64,000 nt of DNA. Origin: Mycolicibacterium aubagnense. Lineage in GTDB: Bacteria > Actinomycetota > Actinomycetes > Mycobacteriales > Mycobacteriaceae. The notes under the pieces were generated by a model. That model saw only the letters and a program-made list of their open reading frames with translations, made no database searches and was not told where the DNA came from. Positions 50,738 to 59,586 of this stretch are shown here, in pieces. The DNA is taken from positions 2,294,001 to 2,358,000 of the forward strand of contig NZ_AP022577.1 in the NCBI RefSeq assembly GCF_010730955.1, written 5' to 3'. Both the position numbers and the translations under genes were made by a program. How positions within the stretch are numbered: the first letter of the stretch is position 1; the number at the start of each line of letters is the position of its first letter.

Positions 50738-52280
50738 GAACCGCGGCAGTCAGGGAGGCGCGAATGACCTTGCCGGACTGCGTCCTCGGAATCTCGGAGA
50801 CGATGACGATCGACGACGGCCGCGCCATCGATTCCGACTCGGACCGGTAGCGCGCCGCGATCGCCCGCTTGAGCTTTCTCATTCCGGTCTCGTCGAGCTC
50901 TACCACCGGTACCACCGCCAGCCCGATGAGCGCACCGAATTCGTCGTCGGGTATCTCGTAACAGGCTGCGGCACCCACACCCGGAACACTCTCGGCGATC
51001 CTGTCGACCTCATCGGGGGCGACATTGACACCGCCGGAAATGATCATCTCCGACGACCGGCCCTTGATGTAGAAGAAGCCGTCGTCGCCGCGTTCGAACA
51101 GATCGCCGGTGTTCACCCACCCGTCGACCAGAACCTCTGCGGTCCGTTCTGGGTTTTTCCAGTACCCCACCATGTTTGCCGGTGATTTGATCCACAACGT
51201 GCCGGCGGCGGCGGACTCCACCCCGGCTGTCGGCGGCGTGCGGCCGTCACCGTCGGACAGGTGAGCCTCGACCCCCGGATAGGGCCGGCCGACCGCGCCC
51301 GCCTCGATCCTGGCGATCGATCCCTCCGCAGTCGGCAGACACATTGCCGTACAGCCGGTTTCGCTCAGTCCGAAGACCTGCGCGGTATGAATTCCTGCCG
51401 CCTCCAGGAATTGCACGTCGGCGGCGATGGCGCGTGATCCGCCGTAGCCGACCATCCGCAGCGGCGGTAACACCGCGCCGGCCTTCACCTCGGTGACCAG
51501 TCGCGTCAACAGCGTGGGCACCAGGCAGGTCGAGGCGATCCGGTTCGCCGTCAGTATCTCGATCAGCGACGTCGAGTTCTCTCCCCCGGTGACACATTCG
51601 CTGCCCTGCATCAAGCAGTTCAGAATCCACCAGAGTCCGCCGATGTGGGTGGCCGGCAGTGGCGAGTATGTCGATTCGCCTGCCACCCAACTGATCCAGT
51701 TCAAGTTCTCGCGCGCCAGAATGTCCGCCACGGCGAAGAAGGTGCGGTTGGCCAAGAGCACGGCTTTCGGCTCGCCCGTGGTGCCGCTGGTGAAGATCAT
51801 CGCCAGTGGGTCCTCGGCGCCGAGCTCGGACCGGAGTTCTGACGATCCGGCGTCGGCCGAGTCCGTTGTCTCGGACCTGATTTCCACCGCGAGCATCGGA
51901 ACCTGCTGCAACGACTCGGGCAGCGCCGATGATTCGATACCCGGCGGCAGCAGCACCGCGCCAGGTTCGGTGACCTGACCGAATCGATCGACGGTGGCCG
52001 CCGGCATGTTTCGGTCGACCATCACCGCGATCGCCCCCAGTTCGGCGCAGGCCAACACCGAGATATAGGTCTCGGGACCATTGTCCGAAACCACCAACAC
52101 CCGGGTGCCCCGAGCCACCCCATGTGCGCCGAGGTCGGCGGCAAGGCGGCCCACCTCGGTGATCAGCTGCCGGTATCGGACCGCGCTGGTTCCGTCGCAG
52201 CGCCGCAACGCAATTGCCTCGGGTCGCTCGCCGGCCTGTGCGACGATGCGCGCGAGCACGGTGGCTGGCTGGTCAGACAT
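50730..52280 (-). CDS. fadD10: Acyl-ACP/acyl-AMP ligase, FadD10-like (arm A)
   Basis: A 516-aa ANL-family ligase matching the place and role of Rv0099 (FadD10) and ScoC: it adenylates a fatty acid and transfers it to the adjacent carrier protein rather than to CoA. The P-loop is FTSGTTGEPKAV (about residues 175-186), VFGLSETGC is the A5 motif, VDGWVNTGDL the A7/A8 motif and SGKVIRASL carries the catalytic Lys. ATG 52280 follows GGGGAG. It lies between the FcoT-like gene and the carrier-protein gene. Confidence 0.88.
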   Translation of the reverse strand: MSDQPATVLARIVAQAGERPEAIALRRCDGTSAVRYRQLITEVGRLAADLGAHGVARGTRVLVVSDNGPETYISVLACAELGAIAVMVDRNMPAATVDRFGQVTEPGAVLLPPGIESSALPESLQQVPMLAVEIRSETTDSADAGSSELRSELGAEDPLAMIFTSGTTGEPKAVLLANRTFFAVADILARENLNWISWVAGESTYSPLPATHIGGLWWILNCLMQGSECVTGGENSTSLIEILTANRIASTCLVPTLLTRLVTEVKAGAVLPPLRMVGYGGSRAIAADVQFLEAAGIHTAQVFGLSETGCTAMCLPTAEGSIARIEAGAVGRPYPGVEAHLSDGDGRTPPTAGVESAAAGTLWIKSPANMVGYWKNPERTAEVLVDGWVNTGDLFERGDDGFFYIKGRSSEMIISGGVNVAPDEVDRIAESVPGVGAAACYEIPDDEFGALIGLAVVPVVELDETGMRKLKRAIAARYRSESESMARPSSIVIVSEIPRTQSGKVIRASLTAAVHG

Positions 52281-52305
52281 TACTGGTTGCTCCCCTGTCG
52301 GTGCG

Positions 52306-52860
52306 TCACGGAATGTTGAGCACCGCGAGTTCGAACTCGCCGAACGCCGATCCGCCGTCTTCGTCGAAATACTCGATGGCACAAGGCACTTTCAGGTACC
52401 GCCAGGTCCGCTCAACGATCTCGAGATCCTTGCACACCAACCGCGCGGAGAATTTCTGCGCATTGATCGGCCGCTTGTATCGCGACGACGTCGCCCGGAT
52501 CAACATGCTGGGCAGCTGATGTTCGAAGTACTGCTCGAGGGACCAACCACGCATCCCCGCCACCTCGCCACGCTCGACGGCGGGCGCGAAGGCGCTGTAG
52601 GCGAGCTGGTTGAAACAGAGCACCAGTTCGACCGCATTGAAATGCCCGGTGCTGCGGATGTAGACCGGCTCGGGAATGCTGAAGTTCCCGACCGCCACCA
52701 TCGAGTCGTCGGTCGCTCGATACTGCGCGTCGATCAGATAGCGACATCCCTTGTAGGAGTACGGCTCCAAGACTCGGGCGAGGAGATCCTCGGCGATGGG
52801 AGAGATTTCCTCGGCCACCGGATCCACCACGACATCCGACGTCAGATCAATGGTGCTCAT
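52306..52860 (-). CDS. fcoT: FcoT-like thioesterase (arm A; Rv0098/ScoD type)
   Basis: A 184-aa hot-dog-fold enzyme of the FcoT family, matching Rv0098. In isonitrile lipopeptide pathways this enzyme promotes addition of glycine to the alpha,beta-unsaturated acyl chain on the carrier protein and releases the N-carboxymethyl-3-amino acid. Family marks seen are RSTGHFNAVELVLCFNQLAY and the C-terminal FGEFELAVLNIP. The ATG overlaps the oxygenase stop (ATGA). A second, diverged copy is in arm B. Confidence 0.9.
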   Translation of the reverse strand: MSTIDLTSDVVVDPVAEEISPIAEDLLARVLEPYSYKGCRYLIDAQYRATDDSMVAVGNFSIPEPVYIRSTGHFNAVELVLCFNQLAYSAFAPAVERGEVAGMRGWSLEQYFEHQLPSMLIRATSSRYKRPINAQKFSARLVCKDLEIVERTWRYLKVPCAIEYFDEDGGSAFGEFELAVLNIP

Positions 52861-53726
52861 GCGGCGTGTCCCGGGGTGGTCAGACCGTCCAACATGGTCA
52901 GGCGGTACGTGGTCAAGGTGCCAGAAGCGGTGCCGTGCTTGGCGCGGTGCATCAGAACCCGGTTGTCCCACAAGATGATGTCGCCCACCTCGTAGTGCTG
53001 GGTATGGATGAACGGCGAGGCGAACTCGGGATCGAGCTGGCCGGAGTCCGTCAACAGCTCCTGCAGCACGTCCGGCTCGAGCAGGTTGCCGTCGGCGTCC
53101 TCGATCTGACTGGTTCCCGTCGAGCAGATGTAGAGGATCTCCTGGTCGGTGTACGGGTGCCTGATCACGGTCGGCCACTTGATCGGCGGCGTGGTGCGGT
53201 TGATCTCGTCCCATACCTCGCCGATCGGCTTGTACACGTAGCCGGGCCGAATCTTGATGTGCCGCCGTGGATCATGGGTGCTGAACGTGCCGCGCACGGG
53301 GTCCTGCCGAGCTGCCGGAAGTGACTCCCAGACCTGGTTGAGGTCGATGAAGTACGTCCCGCGATCAGTGCCCGGTACCGCCAGCGGCATGACCATGGAG
53401 AAGGCAAACGGTTCGGGCATGAACATGTAGTCGATATGCCAGAAAGCACCGGTCCGGGGCACGCCCTGTCCCTCTTCTGTGGAGGACACAAAGATCTCCG
53501 GGTGATCCTTATGGTGGTAGACCGGCTCGTAGTAGGTGACGATCTCACCGAGAATTCTCCCGAGTTCGATGAACTGCTCGGGCGACGGGTTGACGTCCTT
53601 GAGGATGACCAGTTTGTTGTCGTAGACGATCCGGCGAAGTTCGTCGGTGGAGATACCGGCTAGGTTGTCCGGGTCGATCCCGGTCACTTGTGCCCCGAGC
53701 CCCACGCCCTTGACATTGAGAGTCAT
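52857..53726 (-). CDS. Fe(II)/2-oxoglutarate oxygenase forming the isonitrile (arm A; Rv0097/ScoE type)
   Basis: A 289-aa TauD-fold oxygenase of exactly the Rv0097 length. The iron ligands are His97 and Asp99 in FWHID and the late His in LMHRAKH; YRLTM supplies the 2-oxoglutarate-binding Arg. The YYEPVY cluster (65-70) and HIKIRP match residues that hold the N-carboxymethyl substrate in ScoE. The known reaction is oxidative decarboxylation of the glycyl adduct to an isonitrile. ATG 53726 follows GAGGCGAG. It has its own ECF-type promoter upstream and overlaps fcoT. Confidence 0.92.
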   Translation of the reverse strand: MTLNVKGVGLGAQVTGIDPDNLAGISTDELRRIVYDNKLVILKDVNPSPEQFIELGRILGEIVTYYEPVYHHKDHPEIFVSSTEEGQGVPRTGAFWHIDYMFMPEPFAFSMVMPLAVPGTDRGTYFIDLNQVWESLPAARQDPVRGTFSTHDPRRHIKIRPGYVYKPIGEVWDEINRTTPPIKWPTVIRHPYTDQEILYICSTGTSQIEDADGNLLEPDVLQELLTDSGQLDPEFASPFIHTQHYEVGDIILWDNRVLMHRAKHGTASGTLTTYRLTMLDGLTTPGHAA

Positions 53727-53816
53727 CGACTCGCCTCTCTTCATTGACATCGTCGTTCGGTGGAGCCGCAGAAGCGTTGCAGCGCTTGGCAAAAACACTT
53801 CCCACTCCACAGCACC

Positions 53817-53843
53817 AGTCGGGCCGGAGCGCGAAAAAGTTCC
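53817..53843 (-). promoter_or_regulatory. ECF (SigM-like) promoter before the arm A oxygenase
   Basis: GGAAC (53843-53839) followed by TTTTT, a 17-base spacer in total, then CGACT (53821-53817), about 90 bases before the oxygenase start. The same element precedes the PPE gene and the arm B oxygenase. M. tuberculosis SigM recognises GGAAC-N16-18-CGTCR and is reported to activate the homologous NRPS locus. Confidence 0.65.
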
Positions 53844-53864
53844 CGGTCGCCGACGATCGAACCG

Positions 53865-55307
53865 CTACTCTTCGGTAACCCCGTCGCCGGAGTTCCAGGT
53901 GTTCGGCAGCAGCGGGACCGATGCGTTCATGCCCGCCGGCGATCGCTCGACCAACCCCGCGGGCGCGAATCCAGTTGCCGACCGAGCGCCGGAGAAGCCG
54001 ATGGGCCCGGCCCCCTGACCGCCCGCCGAGATGCCTGCACTGTGCTGCGGAGCCGGTTCAGCGGCCGCGCCATCCATGTCCAGGTATTCGAACCGGTAGC
54101 CGTGCCCGCGGCTTCGGGTGCCGCGGGCACGCCGAGCTCGACGTCCGGCGCCGACCACCGCGGGGGCGGCGGCCGCGGCGGCCGCCGGATTCACTGCGGA
54201 ATCAGGTGTCTCCGCATCGAATTTCGGGCCGGCGCCCACCGCAGGTGGTTCCGGGCCGAGAACGGCGTAACTGACGACAGGCGCGGTACCCGCCGCCGGC
54301 GGAGCCGCCGACGCGGCTTGAGGTGCCGGAGTGGAGCTGGGCACGCCACCGGCCGCTGCGATCGGCGGTGCCGTCGCGACAGCCGAGTCAGTCTTCGGCG
54401 TGGCGTGTGTTGCGGACACCGGCTGAACCGGATCGGGGACCGGAGTCGTTGCGGCCAAAGGGATCTTGTTCAGCAACGCGAGCGCGCCCAGTGCGCTCAG
54501 TGCGGGCGCGAAGAAGGGCGCCAGTAACAGCAGATAGGACGCGTAGTACGGATACCAGAGCACGTCGTACAGCCATAGCGCCACGAAGGCGAGCACCGCG
54601 GCCGTGGCGGGGCTGAACCCCAGTTGTTGGAAGAAGTACTGGAAGTCCTCGAGCAGCTGCTCGACCTGACCCGCCCCGCCCAGTTGCTGGATGAACGTCG
54701 CGATGTCACTGAGCAGTTCGCCGGGCGAGGTCGGCGGGTTCAACAGCAGGCCCTGGGGCTGGACGTCGGCCTTGAGGATATCCGGGGCCGGCTGGGCCAC
54801 CGGAACCGCCGCCAGCGCGGTCTGCGAAACAGCCTGGTAGCCGGTCATCGTCTCGGCCGCCTGCACCCACATCCGGACGTAGTCCGCCTCGTTGAGCGCG
54901 ATGGGGATGGTGTTGACGCCAAAGAAGTTGGTGGCCACCAATACCCCGTTGACAGCGTGGTTGGCAGCCAATTCGGCCGGCGACGGCATGATCGCCAGAG
55001 CGGTGCTGTAGGCCGCGGCAACGGTTTCGTGCTGTGCGGCCGAGAGCGCGCTGCTCACCGCCGACTGTTCAAGCCAGGCCAGGTAGGGCAGGTGCGCAGC
55101 CAGATACTGTGCGGCGCTTGGCCCCTCCCAGGCGCCTGCCTGGACATTGCCGAGGATCGCCGTCAGTTCGACAGCAGCCTGCTGGTATTGCGCGCTGAGC
55201 TGTTGCCACTGAGCAGCGGCGGCAAGCAACGAACCAGGGCCCGGGCCGGCACTCAGCAGCGCCGAGTGGACCTCTGGCGGTAACGCCATCCAGATGGGCG
55301 CAGTCAC
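53865..55307 (-). CDS. PPE protein of the PPW subgroup, linked to the isonitrile cluster
   Basis: A 480-aa PPE protein corresponding in position to PPE1 (Rv0096). The conserved domain spans about 1-180, with Pro-Pro-Glu at residues 10-12 and the WEG turn in [12 protein letters not shown] hydrophobic segment (about 245-290) and a disordered Ala/Pro-rich stretch follow; the C-terminus has GFSGA and PLLPNTW, fitting the GFxGT and PxxPxxW signature of the PPW subgroup. PPE proteins are type VII secretion substrates and some act as outer-membrane transport proteins, so a role in metallophore passage is plausible. GTG follows AGGAG. No PE partner is adjacent. Confidence 0.9.
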   Translation of the reverse strand: MTAPIWMALPPEVHSALLSAGPGPGSLLAAAAQWQQLSAQYQQAAVELTAILGNVQAGAWEGPSAAQYLAAHLPYLAWLEQSAVSSALSAAQHETVAAAYSTALAIMPSPAELAANHAVNGVLVATNFFGVNTIPIALNEADYVRMWVQAAETMTGYQAVSQTALAAVPVAQPAPDILKADVQPQGLLLNPPTSPGELLSDIATFIQQLGGAGQVEQLLEDFQYFFQQLGFSPATAAVLAFVALWLYDVLWYPYYASYLLLLAPFFAPALSALGALALLNKIPLAATTPVPDPVQPVSATHATPKTDSAVATAPPIAAAGGVPSSTPAPQAASAAPPAAGTAPVVSYAVLGPEPPAVGAGPKFDAETPDSAVNPAAAAAAAPAVVGAGRRARRARGTRSRGHGYRFEYLDMDGAAAEPAPQHSAGISAGGQGAGPIGFSGARSATGFAPAGLVERSPAGMNASVPLLPNTWNSGDGVTEE

Positions 55308-55403
55308 GGCTACTTCTCCTCGCGTGGTGCGATGCGCCGACTCGCCGTCGAGGGCGCGACGGCACGGGTACAGACGGCGACTGACAAGCACCCTCGATCT
55401 TGT

Positions 55404-55429
55404 AGTCGGCCGCTGCGCCGAAAAGTTCC
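55404..55429 (-). promoter_or_regulatory. ECF (SigM-like) promoter before the PPE gene
   Basis: GGAAC (55429-55425), a 16-base spacer beginning TTTTC, and CGACT (55408-55404), about 97 bases before the PPE start. It shares the GGAACTTTT core with two other promoters in this cluster. Confidence 0.65.
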
Positions 55430-55543
55430 GATGGCAGCACTTCGTTTCGAAATCACCACGACACAAGGGTTATTCGGCCAGCGGGTGGGCTGCCCGCCCG
55501 AGGCGGCTGACATCACGACGAGCATTGGTCGTACGGTGATGCC

Positions 55544-56353
55544 ATGCCAGCAATCGACGCTCGCCATCTCGACGGAGTATCGGAGACCGCTCTGCTCACC
55601 TTGCACCAGCGAGCCTCGGAGGCGGCGAGGGCCGACGGCATCATCGACGACCCGATGGCCGTCGTCCTGAGGGATGCCCTCGACTACGACTACGAGAACT
55701 TCGGCCGGATCCACCAGGCGACCGCATTGCGAGCGCTGGTGTTCGACAACATCACCCGGGACTATCTCCGAGCACATCCGCGAGCCACGGTGGTCGCGTT
55801 GGCCGAGGGTTTGCAGACGAGCTTCTGGCGACTCGACAACGGCGAGTTGACCTGGCTGTCAGTTGATCTCGAACCCATCATGCAACTGCGCGAACGATTG
55901 CTGCCGTCCTCGCAGCGACTTCGGCACTGCGCCCAGTCCGCACTCGAGACGTCCTGGCTGGACGAGGTGGACGCGCAGGGCGGCGTGCTGATCACCGCCG
56001 AAGGCCTGTTCCAGTATCTGGATCAGGACACCGTGTTCACCCTGATCGCCGCATGCGCAAAGCGGTTTCCCAACGGCCGGTTGGCATTTGACAGCATTCC
56101 CCGCTTCGTGAGCTTGCACTCGCAACGGCGGGGCTTCAAGCTCAGTACGGAGTACACGTCGCCGCCCATGCCATTCTGGTTCACCGCCGATCAGTACGAC
56201 GAGTTGCGGTCGATTCCCGGAGTCCGGGCAGTACGCGAGATGCGCTACCCGCCTGGCCGCGGCCGGCTGCTGCCGTGGGCCAACCGGCTGTCCCGGCTAC
56301 CCGGCCTCGCCCGCTTCCGCGCCCCGGTAACGCTCGTCGAATTTGGTGGATAG
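55544..56353 (+). CDS. SAM-dependent methyltransferase, leucine carboxyl methyltransferase (LCMT) family
   Basis: A 269-aa class I methyltransferase of the LCMT/TcmP-like family used in mycobacteria and in polyketide pathways for O- or carboxyl-methylation. Family marks are the N-terminal ETALLTLHQRASEAARADGIIDD region (cut for length), VVALAEGLQTSFWRLD as the SAM loop, WLSVDLEPIMQLR, and VLITAEGLFQYLD. It is divergent from the PPE gene across 236 bp and sits between the two arms of the isonitrile cluster. It could methylate the lipopeptide or its precursor; this is inference from context. No ECF-type promoter was seen on its strand. Confidence 0.85.
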   Translation: MPAIDARHLDGVSETALLTLHQRASEAARADGIIDDPMAVVLRDALDYDYENFGRIHQATALRALVFDNITRDYLRAHPRATVVALAEGLQTSFWRLDNGELTWLSVDLEPIMQLRERLLPSSQRLRHCAQSALETSWLDEVDAQGGVLITAEGLFQYLDQDTVFTLIAACAKRFPNGRLAFDSIPRFVSLHSQRRGFKLSTEYTSPPMPFWFTADQYDELRSIPGVRAVREMRYPPGRGRLLPWANRLSRLPGLARFRAPVTLVEFGG

Positions 56354-56414
56354 CCAATCGCTTACAGTCAGGCGTGGGCACCGCACAACTCACATCGCAT
56401 TGGTCGGCCGGTTC

Positions 56415-56450
56415 GCGCGCCGAGTTCCCGTTCCCGGGAACTCGGCGCGC
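56415..56450. terminator. Bidirectional hairpin between the methyltransferase and acyltransferase genes
   Basis: Perfect 16-base arms (GCGCGCCGAGTTCCCG and CGGGAACTCGGCGCGC) with loop TTCC lie between two convergent genes, four bases from the acyltransferase stop. Confidence 0.75.
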
Positions 56451-56453
56451 GAC

Positions 56454-57797
56454 CTACTCGAGGTATGCCGAGAGACCGAAATCAGCTACGGCCGCCGACA
56501 CCACTTCCACCAATCCTGCCCTGGTGTTGGGCCGGTCCGGTTCCCACGAGGCGACACTGAACCAGACCTTGCCGCGCATCGACGCTGCCGAGATCAGCAA
56601 GTGCCCGCCCAACCTGGTCAGTGTGTTCGCGGTGACCCCGGCCTCACCACCACGCACCCCGAAGAAGTCGGCATCGGTGCCATCGGGCCGGTTCACCGCG
56701 TCCGGGATATCGCCGATGTTGCTGCATCCCACGGGTTTCCCCACTCGTAGGACGAGATTCTCGAGGCGACGGGCAACCAATTTCGGGGTGAAGGGGGTCA
56801 ACGCCAATGGCGCCAACATGGTCTCCCGAATCTCTCCCAGCTCGGTGAGCGCCTGTTTTGTGGCCGCCCGCAGATCGGTGAGATCGCTGCAGACCTGATC
56901 CGGGTCGGCCAGCACCGTGATGCCACTCAACGGATTTGCCCGAGTATCGCCTTCGATGCGGTCGCTCACCGGGACGGACAGCAACACCCGGCCGGCGTCA
57001 TCCAGTCTCCCGAGCCGATATCCGACGCGACTGGCAAATCCGGCGAACAGGACATTGCGGGTAGCACCGAGGGACTTGGCCCGGTCATCCCACTCAGATG
57101 CGTTGATACTGCCGTAGATCCGTGGGACCACCACCGCTCGGTCTCCAGACCTCTGCACCCGTGCCGGGCCACCCGCCCTGACCGAGCTGGACAGATCATC
57201 CCGCTGGTCACGAGCGATGCGTGCCGCCGCGGAGAACGCAGCCGGAATGTCGCGGGCCGAACGGAGAGTCAGCGCGATGTCCTGCCGCAGGCCCTGGCGA
57301 GGGCTCCGCACGACTCCGTCCGGGAAGCCGAACTCACGTCTGACTCCATCGACGGCATCAGCGATCGACATGATTCCGGCCACCGCGTCAACGATCGTGT
57401 GGGACACCGCCAGTGACACCGCGGCGCCACCACCTGTCAGCGGTTGCACGCCGAGATGCCAGGGCGGCCCCAGCTCCGGGTCCACCGGCACGAACGACCG
57501 TTCGTCGACCCAGTCCCAGACCTCGTCCCTACTGCGCTCGCACGCAGCGATATCGACATCGCCGGGTTTGCGGCATGCGACCCAGCGGTGTCTGCCGAAC
57601 GGCAGCGACGAACACTCGATCAGCCGACCGAGCAAGGTGTACTGCAGGTGACGATGAAAGTGACGCAGCCCCTCGAGATCGACACCGCGCTCGTAGATCC
57701 AGACGTACTGGATCACGGGGCCGCGGCCCAACGCCCGCAGCGCCAGAAAAGACGCCTGATCGATGTAAGCGAGGGTGTTGTCGACACGAGCACTCAC
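56454..57797 (-). CDS. Condensation/acyltransferase-like protein with SHxxxDA motif
   Basis: A 447-aa protein of the chloramphenicol-acetyltransferase-like superfamily (condensation domains, PapA and wax-ester synthase-like acyltransferases). The active-site motif normally HHxxxDG reads SHTIVDA (about residues 144-150), so the catalytic second His and the Asp remain but the first His is Ser. NVLFAGFASRVGYRLG and VPVSDRIEGDTRANPLSG resemble the second-half blocks of wax-ester synthase/acyltransferases. Lying between arms A and B, it may attach or exchange an acyl chain of the lipopeptide. GTG 57797 follows AAAGG. The exact reaction is not known. Confidence 0.75.
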   Translation of the reverse strand: MSARVDNTLAYIDQASFLALRALGRGPVIQYVWIYERGVDLEGLRHFHRHLQYTLLGRLIECSSLPFGRHRWVACRKPGDVDIAACERSRDEVWDWVDERSFVPVDPELGPPWHLGVQPLTGGGAAVSLAVSHTIVDAVAGIMSIADAVDGVRREFGFPDGVVRSPRQGLRQDIALTLRSARDIPAAFSAAARIARDQRDDLSSSVRAGGPARVQRSGDRAVVVPRIYGSINASEWDDRAKSLGATRNVLFAGFASRVGYRLGRLDDAGRVLLSVPVSDRIEGDTRANPLSGITVLADPDQVCSDLTDLRAATKQALTELGEIRETMLAPLALTPFTPKLVARRLENLVLRVGKPVGCSNIGDIPDAVNRPDGTDADFFGVRGGEAGVTANTLTRLGGHLLISAASMRGKVWFSVASWEPDRPNTRAGLVEVVSAAVADFGLSAYLE

Positions 57798-58156
57798 CGG
57801 GCCATACCTTTCCGAGTCGATTGGGGCGCTTGCCGCCTGGCCCCTCGACGTGAACGTGCCGTGCCGGGGCCAACCGCGACAGTACGAAACCGGCCCCCGA
57901 AGCATCGGGCCGGGCGCGCCGACGCGAGAGCAGCCTACGACCTCGCGTCCTGACGCCACACGCAGTCACGCAGATGCGAGAGTTCGGGAACTTTTTCCGG
58001 ACTGTCTGCGACCTATCGACCGACCATTCAACCCAACGCGCCGTGCGGCGTCCGAGCAGTAGACGATCTCGGGTCACCCGCTGGCCGCGAACCCGTTTGT
58101 GCCCGTGACGATTTGGCGGCAGACGAGACGTTCTGCCGCCGTAGTGGAGATTCTTG
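57798..58156. promoter_or_regulatory. Divergent control region of the acyltransferase and arm B
   Basis: These 359 bases hold no supported gene. On the plus strand an ECF-type promoter lies at 57987-58013, leaving a leader of about 135 bases before the arm B oxygenase. GTGGAGA precedes the ATG. No matching promoter was found on the minus strand for the acyltransferase gene. Confidence 0.55.
57987..58013 (+). promoter_or_regulatory. ECF (SigM-like) promoter of arm B
   Basis: GGAAC (57987-57991), a 17-base spacer beginning TTTTT, then CGACC (58009-58013). The spacing and the GGGAACTTTTT core are the same as at the arm A oxygenase, although the surrounding sequence differs. Confidence 0.65.
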
Positions 58157-59044
58157 ATGCACATCACAACCAGTTCCGGCCCGGGGGCTGCGGTCGAGGT
58201 CCGTGGCTTCGATCCCGCGTTGGCCAGCCGCGACGACGTCACACGAGTCCAACAACACATCTATCAGAGCAAACTCGTGGTGCTCAAAGAGCAGGAACTC
58301 AAACCGGCGGCGTTCGTGGAACTCGGCCGCCGTTTCGGCACCCCGGTGCCGTACTACGAACCCATGTATCACCACCCGGAGAACGAATTGATCTTCGTCT
58401 CTTCGAATTTGAACCGGAACGAACGTCAGATCGGCGTCCCCAAGACCGGCGGATTCTGGCATGCCGATTATCAATTCATGCCCGAGCCGTTTGCCATCAC
58501 GGTGTTCTACCCTCAGCTGCTGCCGTCGACGACCAGGGGCACACGTTTCATCAACATGGCAACCGCCTACCAGCGGCTGAGCCCGCAGCTCAAAGAGGCG
58601 ATCAACGGGACGTTCTCCCACCACAGCGCCCGTCGTTACGTCAAAATCCGGCCGTCTGATGTGTATCGGCCGATCGGTGACGTGTTGGCCGACATCGAAC
58701 GCGTGACACCGCCGAGGCGCTGGCCTACCGTTCTGACCCACCCGGTCACAGGCGAACAAATCCTTTATCTCTCAGAAGCATTCACCTTCGAGATCGAGGA
58801 CGCTGCCGGAGACGCGCTGCCGCGGACCCTGCTCGACCACCTGCTCGCCGAATCCGGCCAGCTCGACAGCACGTACGAACACCCGAACATCTTTGTGCAG
58901 ACCTACGAGCCCGGTGATGTTGTGCTGTGGGACAACCGGACCCTGATCCACCGTGCCCTGCACAACCCGACGAACGAACCAACCGAGTCCTACCGCATCA
59001 CCCTGACCGACGAACACCCGCTGAGCAGTGAGGCCGCCGCATGA
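58157..59044 (+). CDS. Fe(II)/2-oxoglutarate oxygenase, second copy (arm B)
   Basis: A 295-aa paralogue of the arm A oxygenase, by eye about half identical. Iron ligands are His and Asp in GGFWHADY and His in LIHRALH; the YYEPMY cluster and VKIRP of ScoE-type enzymes are kept, so it should also form an isonitrile from a glycyl-3-amino acid. A two-residue-longer loop (SNLNRNERQ in place of STEEGQ) precedes the iron motif and might alter acyl-chain fit. ATG 58157 follows GTGGAGA. It heads arm B and overlaps the second fcoT-like gene by ATGA. Confidence 0.9.
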   Translation: MHITTSSGPGAAVEVRGFDPALASRDDVTRVQQHIYQSKLVVLKEQELKPAAFVELGRRFGTPVPYYEPMYHHPENELIFVSSNLNRNERQIGVPKTGGFWHADYQFMPEPFAITVFYPQLLPSTTRGTRFINMATAYQRLSPQLKEAINGTFSHHSARRYVKIRPSDVYRPIGDVLADIERVTPPRRWPTVLTHPVTGEQILYLSEAFTFEIEDAAGDALPRTLLDHLLAESGQLDSTYEHPNIFVQTYEPGDVVLWDNRTLIHRALHNPTNEPTESYRITLTDEHPLSSEAAA

Positions 59045-59586
59045 ATCGACCATCCCGAACGACCCTCATCGACGACCTCCACGACGATGCCGCGTTGCTT
59101 GCCCGCGCCATGGCGCCCTACGCGAGCAAGGACACCATCTACTTGAAGAATGCGGTCGCGGAGCGGCGCGGCGACATTGTCGTCGGCACAGGAGATCTGG
59201 GATTCCAGCAGTCGTGCTACATCGAAGAGACCGGACACTTCAACGCCGTCGAATTCATCATCTCGTACAACCAGCTCTTCTACTACACGCTCGCGGCCTC
59301 GGTGCGTGACGGGCTGATCCCCGAACTCTCGAACTGGGATCTGTCCGACTACTGGGAGCGGCAGTTGCCCTCCGTGCTGATCAGCAAGTTGGCCACCCGA
59401 TTCCGGCAACCGATCAACTCGCGGGACTACCGCGGTGTCCTGACGATCACCGATATCGAATTCCGCGAGCGCTCGCGGCCGCTGATCGCGCTGCAGACCA
59501 CCGTCGAGTTCTCCGACGACGGAATCGGCAGCGCCCTGGGCGATGTCGAGATCGCTCTGATCAACCTGCCGTCCAAACCCTGGTGA
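59041..59586 (+). CDS. FcoT-like thioesterase, second copy (arm B)
   Basis: A 181-aa hot-dog-fold protein of the FcoT family. It keeps ETGHFNAVEFIISYNQLFYY and QLPSVLISK at the positions of the arm A copy (RSTGHFNAVE, QLPSMLIR), but overall similarity is modest. It should catalyse the same glycine addition and release on a different chain. Starts and stops are coupled to both neighbours (ATGA upstream, GTGA downstream), so arm B is one tight translational unit. Confidence 0.87.
   Translation: MNRPSRTTLIDDLHDDAALLARAMAPYASKDTIYLKNAVAERRGDIVVGTGDLGFQQSCYIEETGHFNAVEFIISYNQLFYYTLAASVRDGLIPELSNWDLSDYWERQLPSVLISKLATRFRQPINSRDYRGVLTITDIEFRERSRPLIALQTTVEFSDDGIGSALGDVEIALINLPSKPW

Noticed and set aside
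55308..55543. RicR-type copper box (TACCC-N5-GGGTA) before the PPE gene
   Set aside because: A single GGGTA occurs but the matching half-site is missing.
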